From the NCBI GenBank assembly GCA_024220505.1, contig JAKZZE010000026.1, positions 682,001 through 746,000 on the forward strand: DNA of 64,000 nucleotides. The letters are read 5' to 3'. The first letter of the stretch is position 1. Every line of letters begins with the position of its first letter. The DNA comes from Rhizopus arrhizus. Taxonomy: Eukaryota; Mucoromycota; Mucoromycetes; Mucorales; Rhizopodaceae. A model generated the notes under the pieces. That model made no database searches. It saw nothing but the letters and a program-made list of their open reading frames with translations, and was not told the origin of the DNA. Of the stretch, positions 45,100-57,474 are shown in pieces. The translations under genes and the position numbers were made by a program.

Positions 45100-48000
45100 T
45101 TAACCAAGTGGTTTCTGTTGTGTGGTATCATAAACACGAATAATCTTATTTTGGTCACTGTCGTTTTGTGAAAAGGCATATCCCCTGTTTCTTTTAAGCC
45201 TTTGAATCCTTCGGACCTTATTTACTGCTTGTCTGAATCGATCCATGCGTGGTCTGTAATCAGGTAAGTTATATTTTTGAATTTCTTGAACAAAGTGATA
45301 TGGAAGAGGTCGATACATTCTTTTAGCACTAAACAATTTCTCTGTGTTAGCAAACTTAAGCAGATCGTGTATATACTTTACTATTTCCAAACGAAATCAC
45401 GCAAGTTGCAAACAAAAGGTACCAAGAGGACAAAGAGCCAAAAATTGACATTACCCCAAAGCATAGGTACAATACCGTAATATTCTGGGAAAATGTCTAC
45501 AGAGATAGCAGATCCAATATATGCTACTACAGGTAAATAAATGAACCAAATCAGCATGGAGCCCGGAATAGCAATTACTGTATATTTAGTCCAAATACTG
45601 TTTAAAAAATGAGCACACTCAAATAATCCAATTTTTTTTTTTTTTACTTACTCTGTTATAAGCGCGCCCTTCCATAAAATACAACCCAAGACTGCAGTGA
45701 ATACAGTTGTTCCAACCCACCACTGTCCACCTGCCCAAGCGTTTCGAAAGACACCATCAGTGCTTAGGGCACCTACAGCAATAAAGAATAAGACAAGTGA
45801 ATGAAATACGGCATTGAAAAACCATCCCCAGAACTTCTTTTGGTTGAAGAACTCGTTGCTTTGACCAAGCATATACATTTGAGGATATTTATCAAGCATC
45901 CTTGCAGACACAAATTGATCAAAGATACCAATGCAAAGAGGAGGCAAGAATGTAAAGATAACATTGAAACAAGACATGGTCCAAGATTCATATAAAGTTG
46001 ATCCAGAAAATCCATTATAAAATGCATACTACAATTATGTCAATTCTTTTGTGTATAAAAAAAAAGCGAAACTTACCCAAAATTGTGTCAAGTACATGGC
46101 AACGTTTTTATAAAAATAATAAAAAATCATCTTACTTAATCTTTGATAGGCCCATGCACCATGAACAAGTAGCAACTTTTTCAAATATCTAAACTGGGAA
46201 ATGGCAAAATCGGCACTGCGAGCAGCTTGTAAACCTTCTACACCACTAATGCCCACACCTACATGGGCTGCTTGAATCATAGATACATCGTTGGCCCCGT
46301 CACCAATAGCTAATAGAATAGATTTATCATATTTCTTTACCAACTTGACCACAAGCGCCTTTTGAAGAGGAGAAACACGACAGCAGATAACAGCTTTACA
46401 TAGCACAGTCAAATCAAATAATATTTTTTCGATATCTTTTTCAAGCGCAAATGTTAATGCTTTTCCATCAATAACAAATGCTAAAGGCTATACAATTGGG
46501 GTAAATAAGAAAGGACCTTTTTAGGATATTTACTTCTAGTTCTTCTCCGCGCTCTATAGCACCACTAACATCTTTTAACTTTGATTCCAAAAAGCTCTTT
46601 GTTTCCCAATGGCTCTCTTGATTACATACAATCAAGCTCATTTCTTCATTCAACAGTTTACATGAGTATCCAATATTAATAGCCGTCTCTTGCCTGTCAC
46701 CCGTCAAGACCCAAACACGAATTCCAGCCTCTTGTAAGGTGTGAATCGTGTCTGGTACACCATCTTGTAATTTGTCTTCAATAGCAGTAGCCCCCAGCAA
46801 GAATAGGTTTTGCTCAATCATCTCTGCAGCTTTATCTAATTCTTCTGCACGATTCGTGAGTGTTGTGGCTGCTTTATCATAAATTTGTGACCAACGCGTA
46901 TATTCTTCCTCGGGAATCTCGCGCATCGCAATACAAAGTGTCCTAAGGCCTTCAGATGCGAACTCTTCAAGATGAATCAATGTGTTTTCTACAAATGGGT
47001 TGTTTTCGGCCAGCCGTTCAAGGATGACTGTATCTGCTCCTTTACAATAAAGTTTGATTTTTCCATCGGGGCCTCGGATGATGGCCGACATTCTTTTACG
47101 TGTCGAGTTGAATTCACAAATATTTAACACTTGATATTCATAATCTTGTCCATGTTGTGAGCATGCAATCGAGTTTGGTTTACGCGTCTATATCAATCAA
47201 CTTAAATTTGAATATTCTCATGTTTTACTATCTCTCTTACATGAAATTTATAGTGAAGTGTACTTGCACCTTTCACAAGAGCGCCTTCATCAGGTGATGA
47301 GGCTTGGTAAGTAATATCTTCAGAACCTTCTTGGGCTTCTGGGATGACTGTGTGACAAGTAGCCAGCAAAGTCAAAAATTCATTAATCATGTTGGCAGTT
47401 GAATGTGTCTTAAGATGCTCCTGTAATTGTGCAAAAGTGTATTGCAAGGTTGGATCATTCACGCCATCCTTTGCCTGCTTATCTGATTCGACCTTATCTG
47501 CGTAAGATAAACCAGCGATAGAGCATTGTCTGAATTGCATTTCGTTACATGTTAACGTGCCTGTCTTGTCTGAGAACACAAATTTGACTTGTCCCAACTC
47601 TTCAATCAAACTGCTGCTACGGGCTACAGCAGCTGTATCTGTTACATCATAATACATGTCTAAGTCAGATTGGATCAAGAAGGATAAAATAAATTTGACA
47701 ATTTCCATAGTAACCATCAAACTATTTGCACGAAAAAGAAAAAAAGAAAAGATTTGTTTAGGGCAAAAAATGTATTCTATTTTATTATTTAAGACAAACC
47801 TGATAGGAATAAAACTATTGAACAGAATCAAGAATGTCAAAATATCATATCCAAATGCTTGAGCTCTTGTATAGGACAAAGCTAACTGTAAATAGCCTTC
47901 TGTATAGCCGCCTTTTTGTATCTGTATTCAAAAATGAGAAAAAAGCACATGTATTTCATGGTATACTTTACTGTAAAGACTAAACCTCCAATAGCGCATG

Positions 48001-49603
48001 CAATACTCATAAGAACTAAAATAGCAAACAGATACAAAATATTACGATTCGTAATGCGTGTAACGTTTGACACCTTGGAAGGCTTTTTGCTAGAGAAGTT
48101 TTGTGTGAGCCAGGATTCTTAAAAAGGAAAAAAATAAGGTTTACCTAGAATTTAACATGAGCTTTGTTTCGTGTCCAGTAAAGACCACTATTCCATAAAT
48201 CCATAAAGTATTACGAAGCTGAGCACCTCTTAGTAAGAGCTGCGTAGGATCTAAAGGATAGTCTTTTGATTTACCCATATCGTTTGAAATGGAAGTAGTC
48301 AACACACCATCATAGTTATACAGACGATTGTTTGGTTGTTCACTTTTAATGATTCCTTGCATTTGTGCCATATCCACAGAATTTAATATACTTGCTGTTT
48401 CGGGTAAAGCTTGCTTAATCTTTAAATTCACTTCACTATAAAAACATATATTAATACATACAAAACACAGCTCTTGTATCATTTACCCATCCAAATTACT
48501 TGTCTCAATATAGCAAAGCCCTTCAGGTTCGGAGCTACTGATCAATATCAAATCGGCTGGAAAATTCTCTCCGCTTTCAACACGTAGGATATCTCCGACC
48601 TTGATATCGCGCCAATCCTTTTCCACAAATTGTGTGCCAACTAGCACTTTACATTTTCTAGCATTTAACTCTGCATCAGAACGATGCACACCCTATATAA
48701 AGTTTATGGTTGGTATTTATAATAATCTTGCTGTTTCTTTTCTTACCCAATCTTCAACAAGTTCTTTAATAGCCGTAATTAATAACACAATAACTAAAGG
48801 AACTAAAGTTGTATATTTTGAAGTAGGTGAAATACCGGGAATTTGCTAATAAATCTATCAATATACAACCTATAAAGATATGTATATCTTACTTGAATAC
48901 CAGAGATGAATAAAAAGAATAAATTGGCATATTTTGAAAACTCTTCATACAAGAACTTTGGTAAGAAGGTAATAACAGTATACTTTGCTGTAAAGACACG
49001 ATTATGTAAAAATCGTTGTTGATCGTTCAATTCTGTATTATTCACATAAATAATTCGCTCTCCTGTTCTCTCTTTTACTGTAGTCCTGCCTATCAGCCGA
49101 TTAAAAATGTCTTTAATACCAAGCCTTGGCGTTCTTTGACGTGTATTTAAAGGTTGTGATTCAGGTCGATGTAATGAAATCGTATTTTCTGTATTGTTTG
49201 GATTCAAACGATCATATAATCCTGATATTTGTCCTCGATTGCTTAAGAGCTGTAAATTATCATCATCCTCGTTAACGGCAACAGATTCATCATAAAAGGA
49301 CCCTTATTTTATTGTTTAAAAATAAAAATTGGGCTTGGAATTTTTTTTTTCTTTACCTTCATCTAAAGCAAAAGAAGAGTCATTTCGTTTAAAAGGACTT
49401 TGTTGATGTATATAAGCAGGTGCAGGTAATTCTTGATATTTCAAAGTTGAAGAAGACGAAGCGTTTTCTAAAAATGGCTGATGAGCATTTGTATTATTAT
49501 TGTTCTGCAAATCGATTAGATCTCGAGTTTGATGTAGCGTAGACCCAAACTCGGTAGAGTCTTCAAAAGGGTTTTGTTCCGAGTTATTGTCGTAGGACGC
49601 CAT
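45100..49603 (-). CDS. DRS2: P4-type phospholipid flippase, Drs2-like
   Basis: Multi-exon P4 ATPase that moves phosphatidylserine/ethanolamine from the outer/lumenal to the cytosolic leaflet, in yeast at the trans-Golgi with Cdc50. The N-terminal tail is polar ([20 protein letters not shown]). In order: N-terminal helix block [27 protein letters not shown]; actuator with ETSNLDGE; phosphorylation site [18 protein letters not shown] (Asp of DKTGT); nucleotide domain [30 protein letters not shown]; hinge [26 protein letters not shown]; then C-terminal membrane helices and a tail with YRPLPYH and [11 protein letters not shown] typical of Drs2. The last intron (about 48 bp) joins [17 protein letters not shown]. 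The actuator motif is DGEV, read across a splice junction, where the family has DGET. About ten exons. Confidence 0.93.
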
Positions 49604-50880
49604 TTTGATGTAAGAAAAAAAGTTTGAGACAAGAAAAGAAAAAAAAAAAGCTTTTTTCCCCTTTTTTATGTATATTTTTGTGCGTCACTTAAGCCTCTTT
49701 CAAATTTAGAATAGCCTTGATTCAGAAAGATTTTTAATTGTATTACAAAACTTGACGAATCAACTCTTTTGTGCCTAATACCATATGGTCAAAATAAAGA
49801 CTATAAAAATAGATTGAATAAGCCTAGAGTAGACTAATAAATTCGCGTTTATGCTTACTTTGGATACACTCTTGATTATAGTTGCTTGTTTTTCTTTTAT
49901 ATTCAGCCATTATTATCTAAGGTACTGGCCTAGTTTCAGTCAACCTAATCAACCCAGTTTGATCAAAGTCATAAACTTCATTCTGTATGTGAACTTAAAA
50001 CATTTATTATTTGCCCATTTATATCCATAATGGAGTTCGTCTAAAACAAAAACAAAGTTCAATTAAAATACAAAAGTATCGTTCTTTCCAAAAATTGTTA
50101 GCACCCTCTTTAAAAATGTGAATGTATTCTTTTTTTATATAAAATTTTTCAGAACAATTTATGTCAAAACACTGAAAATGTTCAAGCACTGAAGGGGTAC
50201 AAAGGAAGCATGGATTTTTAGCAAAAAAAGGAGGAGAAATCACTGTAGCCAATTGAAACAGTATACATATACTGCTTTTTTTGTGTTTATTTGGCTGCTA
50301 TAAGTTATCAAAAATGAATAGCGTTTCTCAGTCTTTTATAGTTTATATTGATTTACATCAATGCTCTGCATTTTTATTCTTTTCCTCTGACATCCTATGA
50401 GATTATCTTATTTATCGGGTAATACGTCTTATCGTTCCAATATTTAGACGAAGCAACAGGTATACTTGCATGTCCTGCTTCACTCACATAAACTTAACTA
50501 TTTTTAATATATTATCCAATTTCTTTCATTTTGGTTTAAAAAAAAACTTGTTGGTAAGCAAATAAATTCTGAATTTGTCATTGTAAATAATTTGGATACA
50601 TCTGTTGAGGTTTTATTAGAATTGTTTTATTGTTCTAACTCCACTCTATCAGTGACAATATGTTATCAAAAGACAATGATAGTACAAATGACAACAGTAA
50701 TAAAAAATGCTGTCACTTCATCTTTTTCTTTTCTTTATCTTTATGGAACCGCCTTTAAATATCATAACAGTTAAAAATTCAATCGCTGGTATTGGGTGGA
50801 AGCCATAATATATTTCACTACTCAAGACGCTTGTAGCTAATGTCCATACCTTCGTGTTACACATTCTCCTTTTTGAAGTA
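49604..50880. other. no gene recognised
   Basis: Promoter side of the flippase gene and sequence before the Fanzor-like remnant. Short frames (50019-50252, 50592-50774) show no family features. The N-terminal and RuvC-I parts of the Fanzor-like gene were looked for here and not found. Confidence 0.5.
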
Positions 50881-50891
50881 CATCTTTATTC

Positions 50892-51560
50892 ATGAACTGG
50901 AATATTAATCAGCAACAAACAGACAAATGGCTAGCCAAGAAGCTTAGAAAGAAACTTGGGAATGATGCTATCTTAATACTTGGTAACTGGTCGTCAAGAA
51001 ATGTAAAGTATCATGAAACCATTAGAGGCGTCGGAATGAGAAGAATGCTAGCCAAAGAAGGCTTCCAGGTGTACCTCCTTGACGAGTTCCGAACTTCTAG
51101 TTTGTGCCCTTCTTGCCAGAACGGTGAGCTTGAAACGTTTAAAAAAGTACAGAACCCTAGACCATATCAGAGAGAAAAGTATCCTATTGTAGATCGATAT
51201 GGTCTTTAAGGTAAGCGCTTTTTATATGCAAATAAAAGAAAAACAAATAACAAGCTTTCATAATATCTACTCAGGTACAAATACCACAATGTTTAAAGGC
51301 TGTGCCGAGTGCAATAGAAGCTACTACTAAAGTTCCTCTTCGTCGTCTTTGGAATCGTGATATGGCCGCTACATTAAACTTTAGGCACATCCATTTTAGT
51401 CTACGTGCAAATGGGGAAAGACCAGAACGTTTCTGCAGATCAAAGAAATCTCTCTCCACCGGTTCTAAAAGAAAGAATATATCATCATTATTAGCTAACA
51501 CTAGTCGATCGACGAAAAGACCAAATAATCCTTTTGTAGTTATCGCTGCATTAATCCCGG
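50892..51560 (+). pseudogene. TnpB/Fanzor-like nuclease, C-terminal remnant
   Basis: The first frame (50892-51209) reads LAKKLRKKLGNDAILILGNWS, then RGVGMRRMLAKEGFQVYLLD, then EFRTSSLCPSCQ. That gives the RuvC-II-side Glu and the first CxxC of a zinc ribbon, followed by PRPYQREKYPIVDRYGL. After a possible intron (51211-51273) and small indels a second frame (51274-51700) gives IPQCLKAV and RRLWNRDMAATLNFRHI, the RuvC-III block with its Asp. This order is that of eukaryotic TnpB homologues (Fanzor), RNA-guided DNA nucleases linked to transposons. The N-terminal half with RuvC-I is missing and frames are broken, so it is a relic. No guide-RNA-like (omega RNA) end could be assigned. Confidence 0.7.
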
Positions 51561-51819
51561 ATACAGTGCAGGTTTTTGAACAATCGTCTAATTTGCTTTG
51601 TTCACTTGTCTCAAAAAAATTTAGTGTTCGTCTCTTTTATCTTTTAAGGTGTCTATATTTTATTAAATCGTCTCATTTTAGGTTAAAACGCTGTTTATGA
51701 TGTATTTAACCCTCATCCAATCAAAACCTAATATCGGATTTACTTTGAAAATTCATTGTCCCACGTTAGCTCCAAATATGCATGTAAATACTTTTTTCAA
51801 TTCTTATTAATTTGAATTT

Positions 51820-52307
51820 ATGATTCCAAGATTACCACCAGTTGTACTAGCAGCTATAGCTAGTGCAGCAATATATGGAGCAAAACATGTATTAGATCGC
51901 TTTGAACCAAAAGCAATTGGACCACCTGGTTCGTCAGAACAAGCAGAAAAATTGTTTAAATATAGACGAAATGTAAAAAGAGTAGGATTATTAACAGCTG
52001 TTTCAGGAATAATATATGCTGGTTACTGGGGTAAAGAAAACAAAAGTTGTTGATTTGCTTACTCTTGCTAATTTTTCTATCATTAGCATATGAATCTCGA
52101 CAACATCGGACGTCACCTGCTGTATTAACAAAAGATAGTGAACAAGCTGATAAATTTTATCAAGATCAGTATAGCGAACGAGATAGAAAGTATAATGTGG
52201 AAAGAGAGCGCTTGAGAAAATTGGAAAAGGAACATGAATTAAAGGCTCAAAAACAGCTAGAAGAAGAACTTCAATGTATGAAAAAAATTATATTAAATAA
52301 TAAATGA
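51820..52307 (+). CDS. small membrane protein, unknown
   Basis: Exons 51820-52030 and 52087-52307 (56-bp intron, GTAAAG...CATTAG) give 143 aa. Two hydrophobic segments (about 8-22 and 54-69) lie in the N-terminal half. The C-terminal half is highly charged and predicted coiled coil (ERDRKYNVERERLRKLEKEH). It looks like a small organelle-membrane protein with the charged tail exposed, but I do not recognise the family. It lies 160 bp upstream of the next plus-strand gene. Confidence 0.65.
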
Positions 52308-52466
52308 AATGTATGTTTTATTGGTATATCAAACTGATTCTTCAAAGCACAAGCGTTTGCCGCGTGAAGTTTTTCTTTTTTTCTTTTGCTCTTAAATTAA
52401 GGCGGCACAAAGAAGCTATAAAATTTTCAGCTTTTTTTTTTTTTTTTTTTTTTTTTCTTTTGAGCA

Positions 52467-53969
52467 ATGTATTCAGCGCAAAAAAGTCCAAAAATAAGGA
52501 CACCTGAACAGAACAATGTTGCTTCTTCACCGTTAAGGGCTTTAACACCTCTTGTTGATGTCATCAAGTCAGCTCAAACGAAAGCGACAAAAGATTTTGA
52601 AAGTTTTTATGGAAATCTCATGTCTAGATTAACACCAAAAACATCGAATGTAAAATAGAAATAAAAATTTATTAATTTAAAGAGACTTGCAAACTTATTA
52701 TCAATAGGCACGTATTCGTAAAAGAATGCCAGAGACAACTCAGCGAACTAAGTCTCTAGTTAATCAAAAAAGACTTGAAGTTGAACACAACCGGACCTCA
52801 CTTACTCCACTCTTTGAAAGGCATACTTTGAGGGAAGGTAAAAGTAACAATATTCTTTCATAATTTTTTATTTTTAACATGTTTGATAGAATACACTAGT
52901 CATAATCCTTTTTATGAGGATTCTGTATCAGAAACAACGGACGATGTACTAGAATTTGATATGATTGATGATGATAATACAGATACCAGTAATAGTAATA
53001 ATACTATAGACGGGAAGGGAAAGAATACCAATACAGCTTCTTTACTTGATAAACTGAAAGATGAAACTATAAGAATGGAAAGACTAGAATCCAATCTCTC
53101 CATCATAAAAAAACAAGTAAAAAGGATAGAAATCAAGTTGTACAGATAGTGTTAACGTTTGGTTTATAGTCATCATTCTTGGCACAATGTAATAAAAATA
53201 GCAACAGTAATGATGATAATAAAATGGCAAATACACAGAAAAACAAAAAGAACATTGACAACGCTAATACCAATTATATAACACCTGCAATTCAAAATAC
53301 ATATTTAACACCTCCTCAATCAAATGATTGTTATTCCTATAGAGCACAAACTCATACTCCATCCCAATTGATTAATAGCAAAGATAAACCAGTAATAGAC
53401 AAGGCAAATGAAGACTTACTTGAAGAAATCTCCTACGCCAAATTAAAGTCTGCTGAAATTATTAGGTAAACCCTCTAAAAGCATAAAAATGCATACAATA
53501 ATACATTCATGAATAGGACACCAGGTGGGACTAGAATTTGTAATAGATTCTGGAAAGAAATACACGGATTAAATGCCAAAAGAGAATATAATCTTTCACC
53601 AATGAATACAGGTCGCATTGAAAAGAAACCATTGGTAACAAAGCAATTATCCACTTTAAATAATAAAAACTCTGGGATGATAATGATGACACATTTTGGA
53701 CAACAGAAAGCAGCACAGCAAGAAATTCGTCCTCATTTAATCAAAGACTGTTAAGAATGAAGCAGTTCGAACAAGAACAGGGAAATAAGGGTGAAAGAAT
53801 AGTAAAGCAAATCACATTATCTGAAGAGATTGAATCCGCTAATAAGAGGGATGAAGCAGAACAACAACAAAAGAGTTTGCCAACCTCAAATCCTCGTTTA
53901 CTTGAAGAGTTAAAGAAAAAATACCGCGATAAACTTATTGACGATTCAGATTCTTACAAATTTTCATAA
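52467..53969 (+). CDS. unknown coiled-coil protein, multi-exon
   Basis: Predicted exons 52467-52649, 52708-52837, 52890-53116, 53170-53465, 53517-?, then a final exon ending at TAA 53969. Splice junctions up to 53517 keep frame. The last intron is unclear: a donor at 53612 (GTCGCA) with the acceptor before 53707 restores frame, but a donor at 53525 also works. The product is polar with Asn/Ser-rich stretches, an acidic cluster and a short coiled coil (KDETIRMERLESNLSIIKKQ). The C-terminal segment LLEELKKKYRDKLIDDSDS is conserved-looking. No domain recognised; a cytoskeletal or spindle role is possible but not supported. It ends 10 bp from the convergent gene at 53980. Confidence 0.55.
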
Positions 53970-53979
53970 TAAAATATAT

Positions 53980-55048
53980 TTATTCACTTAAAGACATACG
54001 GCTTAGTCCACCACTTGCATCTTGTAAGTTGAATGTATTGTTGTCTATTAGTTTTTGTTGATGAGTTCTAGCAACAGAAGCAGCAGCATTTGCACTTGCT
54101 GATGGAAAGGGAGTAAAGCTGGTAGGTGGACTCGATATACCAGTTAAAATGGGTGAACCAGATAAAGACACTGAAGGAGAAACAGCTCTACGCTTAAGAG
54201 TAAAGGCTGGATAAGGTTCAAATCTATCTTCTGATGCTACAACGCATTTAATTTGGGTCATTTATAATTGGCATTGCTACTATTGAGACCTTTACCTTTA
54301 CGTTTTATAGTTCTGTAAGTTTGCTGTATAGGTGGTGGTAGGTTATCTAATTGAAAGTTCTTATTTCTTGTTATAAACGCATTCACAAGTAATTTTCACA
54401 CAAAACCTACTGTCATCTCAACCTCTGGATTCAATTTAGAGCATTGGTAATAAGGAAAGTCCATTACTTTTGTCCAAGAAGCAGCTGGTACATCTTGCTT
54501 AATATCTGCTATTTTAAGCTGCAAATCCTTTTCTCTACGCATTTCAATGTCTGATAATCGGGTATCTTCCTATAACGGAAATTATTAAGATTTCAGAAAA
54601 CAATAAACTTTTTTGGGTATTACGTCTGCTTGATCTATGACTCTTAGTAATGCTTTTGATTTTGGCTATTCAATGTAAATAAATAGTAAATAATAATAAA
54701 AACTATTATTGTTACCAATAATGAACTCCTTTGAACGTTTCTTCGTTCTGGATCACGTTTTTCTCGCAAGCTGCCTTTGTACTTATCGATCAGCGTTTCG
54801 TCTTGTATTAGCCGCAGAGAATGGGGAATTTTGGATATATGATTGATCTGCTTTGTTGGCTGTATTTTTTCAGAAGCGACGGAAGCTATTGAGCTTGCGT
54901 CTTCAGAGTCAACGCTCATTTTATTGTATGAAGAAGTAGAGGGTGAAGCAGGCTGTGAATTGTCTGACATTTTATATGATGTTTCCTCTTCTTCTTCTTC
55001 CTCACTATCACTAATATATCCTTTTTTAGCAGCTCTATACTTGTTCAT
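53980..55048 (-). CDS. unknown acidic/Ser-rich protein, five exons
   Basis: Exons 55048-54716, 54665-54624, 54569-54411, 54359-54296 and 54236-53980 join in frame to 284 aa. The N-terminus is acidic (DSEEEEEEETSY) and Ser-rich. The middle has SKIPHSLRLIQDETLIDKYK and a helix EDTRLSDIEMRREKDLQLKI. The C-terminus has a basic patch TLKRRAVSPSVSLSGSP and ends in SGGLSRMSLSE. The KRK and KRR patches suggest a nuclear protein with phosphorylation sites; the family is not recognised. ATG 55048 is chosen because codons above it look like 5' leader, although an in-frame upstream ATG exists. The 3' end is only 10 bp from the convergent gene. Confidence 0.65.
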
Positions 55049-55330
55049 ATCTTGTAGAGAGAGAGAAAAAAAATATTCTTTCATTTTTTCCCTCTTTTTT
55101 TCTCCTTCAGAAATCGTCACACAAGTTGAGCACATACAAAAAAGTCCTTTTTTGGTTTTATTGTAAGGGATATTTCCCCTCTTTTTTAGATAAGCCTGTA
55201 GAATAACCATTGTGCTTCCTCGTCTACTTTGTATTCCTTTACTTTACAAAGGTGGCTTTTGAAGATAAATTAATGCAAAAGCAAAGAATAAGCTGCTTTT
55301 AAAAATATTTTATTTGTATTTTATTGCGAG

Positions 55331-56183
55331 ATGTCGAACATAGAATGTCCAAATGGGTTAAAATCGGTAGTGTTATGGTACATGGATCGTTGTATAGCGA
55401 CTGTAAATAAAATAGAAAAAGAAACTAAAAAGAAAAAACCTATTGAAACGATATGCTTTTTGAATAAAGCATATTTAGCATTTAAACAAATCGACATTTT
55501 GGTACATTAAATAAAACAACATAAGAGGAAAAAAATTGACTCTTATTTCTCTACAGACAATTGCCACACCAGCAGTAAAATATCTAAATCATCTATCCTG
55601 TTTACAACTACAAAATAACAACCTGAAACAGCTACCAGTGGAATTATGGCGCCTGACAAGCTTAGAAGAACTTAACCTGGGGTACAATAAGCTAGTGTCA
55701 TTACCTAATGAGATTGGACTTTTAACCAATTTAAGAGAGCTGTTTCTGCATAGCAATGAGTTGGAAGAGATACCTTCAGAAATTGGGCGATTAACTCACT
55801 TGACTGTGTTGGATTTGACAAATAATAAACTAGAATACTTACCTGGAGAGCTTTTGGATTTGGAATTATGGAAATTTTGGATAGATGGAAATCCATTTAA
55901 TTATAAAAACAACTACCCTTCTCTACTGTCACTGAAAGCAATATGTGCTCAAACAATTGGGACCATATGTTTAACAGATGAAGAATCAAAAGCGATAACC
56001 CAAGAAAGTTTGCCTGTAACAATGCAACAAGAGTTATTTAAAGACGCTTCATATGCCTTATCGTGCTCTATTTGCAGTTCACCGATTTATCATTCGGATC
56101 CATTTATATTACACAATGCTTATCTATTTAAAGCCTGTAGCCAAGCTTGTTTATTTGAAATAAAGAAAATAAAATTAAAATAA
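55331..56183 (+). CDS. short leucine-rich repeat protein with C-terminal Cys pairs
   Basis: Exons 55331-55501 and 55557-56183 (55-bp intron, GTACAT...CTACAG) give 265 aa. After about 65 polar residues, four to five LRRs of the LPxEI type follow (LQLQNNNLKQLPVEL, LNLGYNKLVSLPNEI, LFLHSNELEEIPSEI, LDLTNNKLEYLPGEL), then a cap. The C-terminus holds CSICSSPI and KACSQACLFE, two Cys pairs about 30 residues apart. The same architecture occurs in the 527-aa protein at 26487-28070. Likely a cytosolic or nuclear adaptor with a metal-binding end; function unknown. Confidence 0.8.
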
Positions 56184-56763
56184 ACAGCTGAATAAGTATT
56201 TCGTTTTATGACCTATTTTTTCTTTTGTTTTATATATGTTCAGCAAATATAAAGTCTATCCGACACATGATATAATATGGAGTAAAAGAAAGAAAAGTAA
56301 CAACGGATTTTTTGAGAATATTTATAAGTGAGCAATATATTTTAAGTAATAAGATTTATTAGAGAGTCAAATCCTAAGTTTATTGACGTTACGATATGAA
56401 TAAGTCATTGTATAATGGTAAAAATAATTAAAGAAGAGATAGAAAAAAAGTTCAAGAAACAGTGTGGATACCTTTTGAGACTGATTTTTATTTTAGTTTA
56501 AGTTAAAATATAAAATAATCCTAATGGGTATCGTCTATTGTAAGCGTTCTTCTAATCTTCATGTACTTTAGCAAGTGTCATCTATAATTATGATTATGAA
56601 AACTTTTCATTTGTTCTTTTGTATGTCTGTCATAGATTATCTTTTATTCTGGGAATTCCTCACTGATTTGAATAACGTTATTTTACGCGTTATTTCAATT
56701 ATGTGAAAGATTAGCAATATTCCTGATATTGGATTGGATCTTGTTATTTTAGTTGATACCTCT
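56184..56763. other. no gene recognised
   Basis: AT-rich 3' flank of the LRR gene up to the LTR-like repeat. Nothing coding was seen. Confidence 0.5.
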
Positions 56764-56937
56764 TCTTATCAAAGAACTCTCATTAATACAAAACATATTC
56801 TTTTAGAATATGTTTAATTGGAATTGATTGTATGATCGTATTTAAATAAACTTATATTTTTATTTTATTTAATTATGATCTTGTATTAAGACTTATGTTT
56901 ATCGATGTCAATTACAATCAGTTGCTGTTCTACAACA
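56764..56937 (-). repeat. LTR-like repeat, copy 2
   Basis: About 170 bp closely similar to 10918-11069 in the same orientation, with a 30-bp A/T insertion near 56845-56870. On the minus strand it starts TGTTGTAGAACAG. It lies downstream (in minus sense) of the gag remnant at 57475-58221, as a 3' LTR would, with pol deleted. Confidence 0.65.
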
Positions 56938-57474
56938 GACATGTGTAACTTGAGCTAAAATACAACGTGAATCGTCTGGAAGAGGGATACGCGTTAAAAA
57001 ATATTGAGGATCAAAGCAAAGAAGACCACAGTATTGAGTCCACAGGGATTGTTGGCAACAAAACTGTTTGTTGTATCCACACAACTAGTAAAGTGAACAT
57101 TCATGGATAAACGAGAGATCTCCGCAATAGCCAACTCTGCCCTGTTGTCTCTATTGGCGTTCCCACGACTATATCGGAACCTGATTACAACAACGGCAGT
57201 TCAATCCAACCTTATTCGATAATTATCGTTAGATCAATAATTTATCTACTTCATTGTCCCTTGATTCGTCAAGAAGACAGCGGCTATTGATTATCTACTA
57301 TCTTTCCTTTATCTTCCCATCCTTCCCACATCATTCTTTTAACCGATCAATTGAAATAGCGGTAAAGACCCAGACATCCAAAAAGTATAAATAGCCTCAA
57401 ATGTTTTTATTAATAAAGCAACATATAATCTTTAGTTTCACAACTATTGTCTTTTTTAGTTTTTGTCTCTTATT

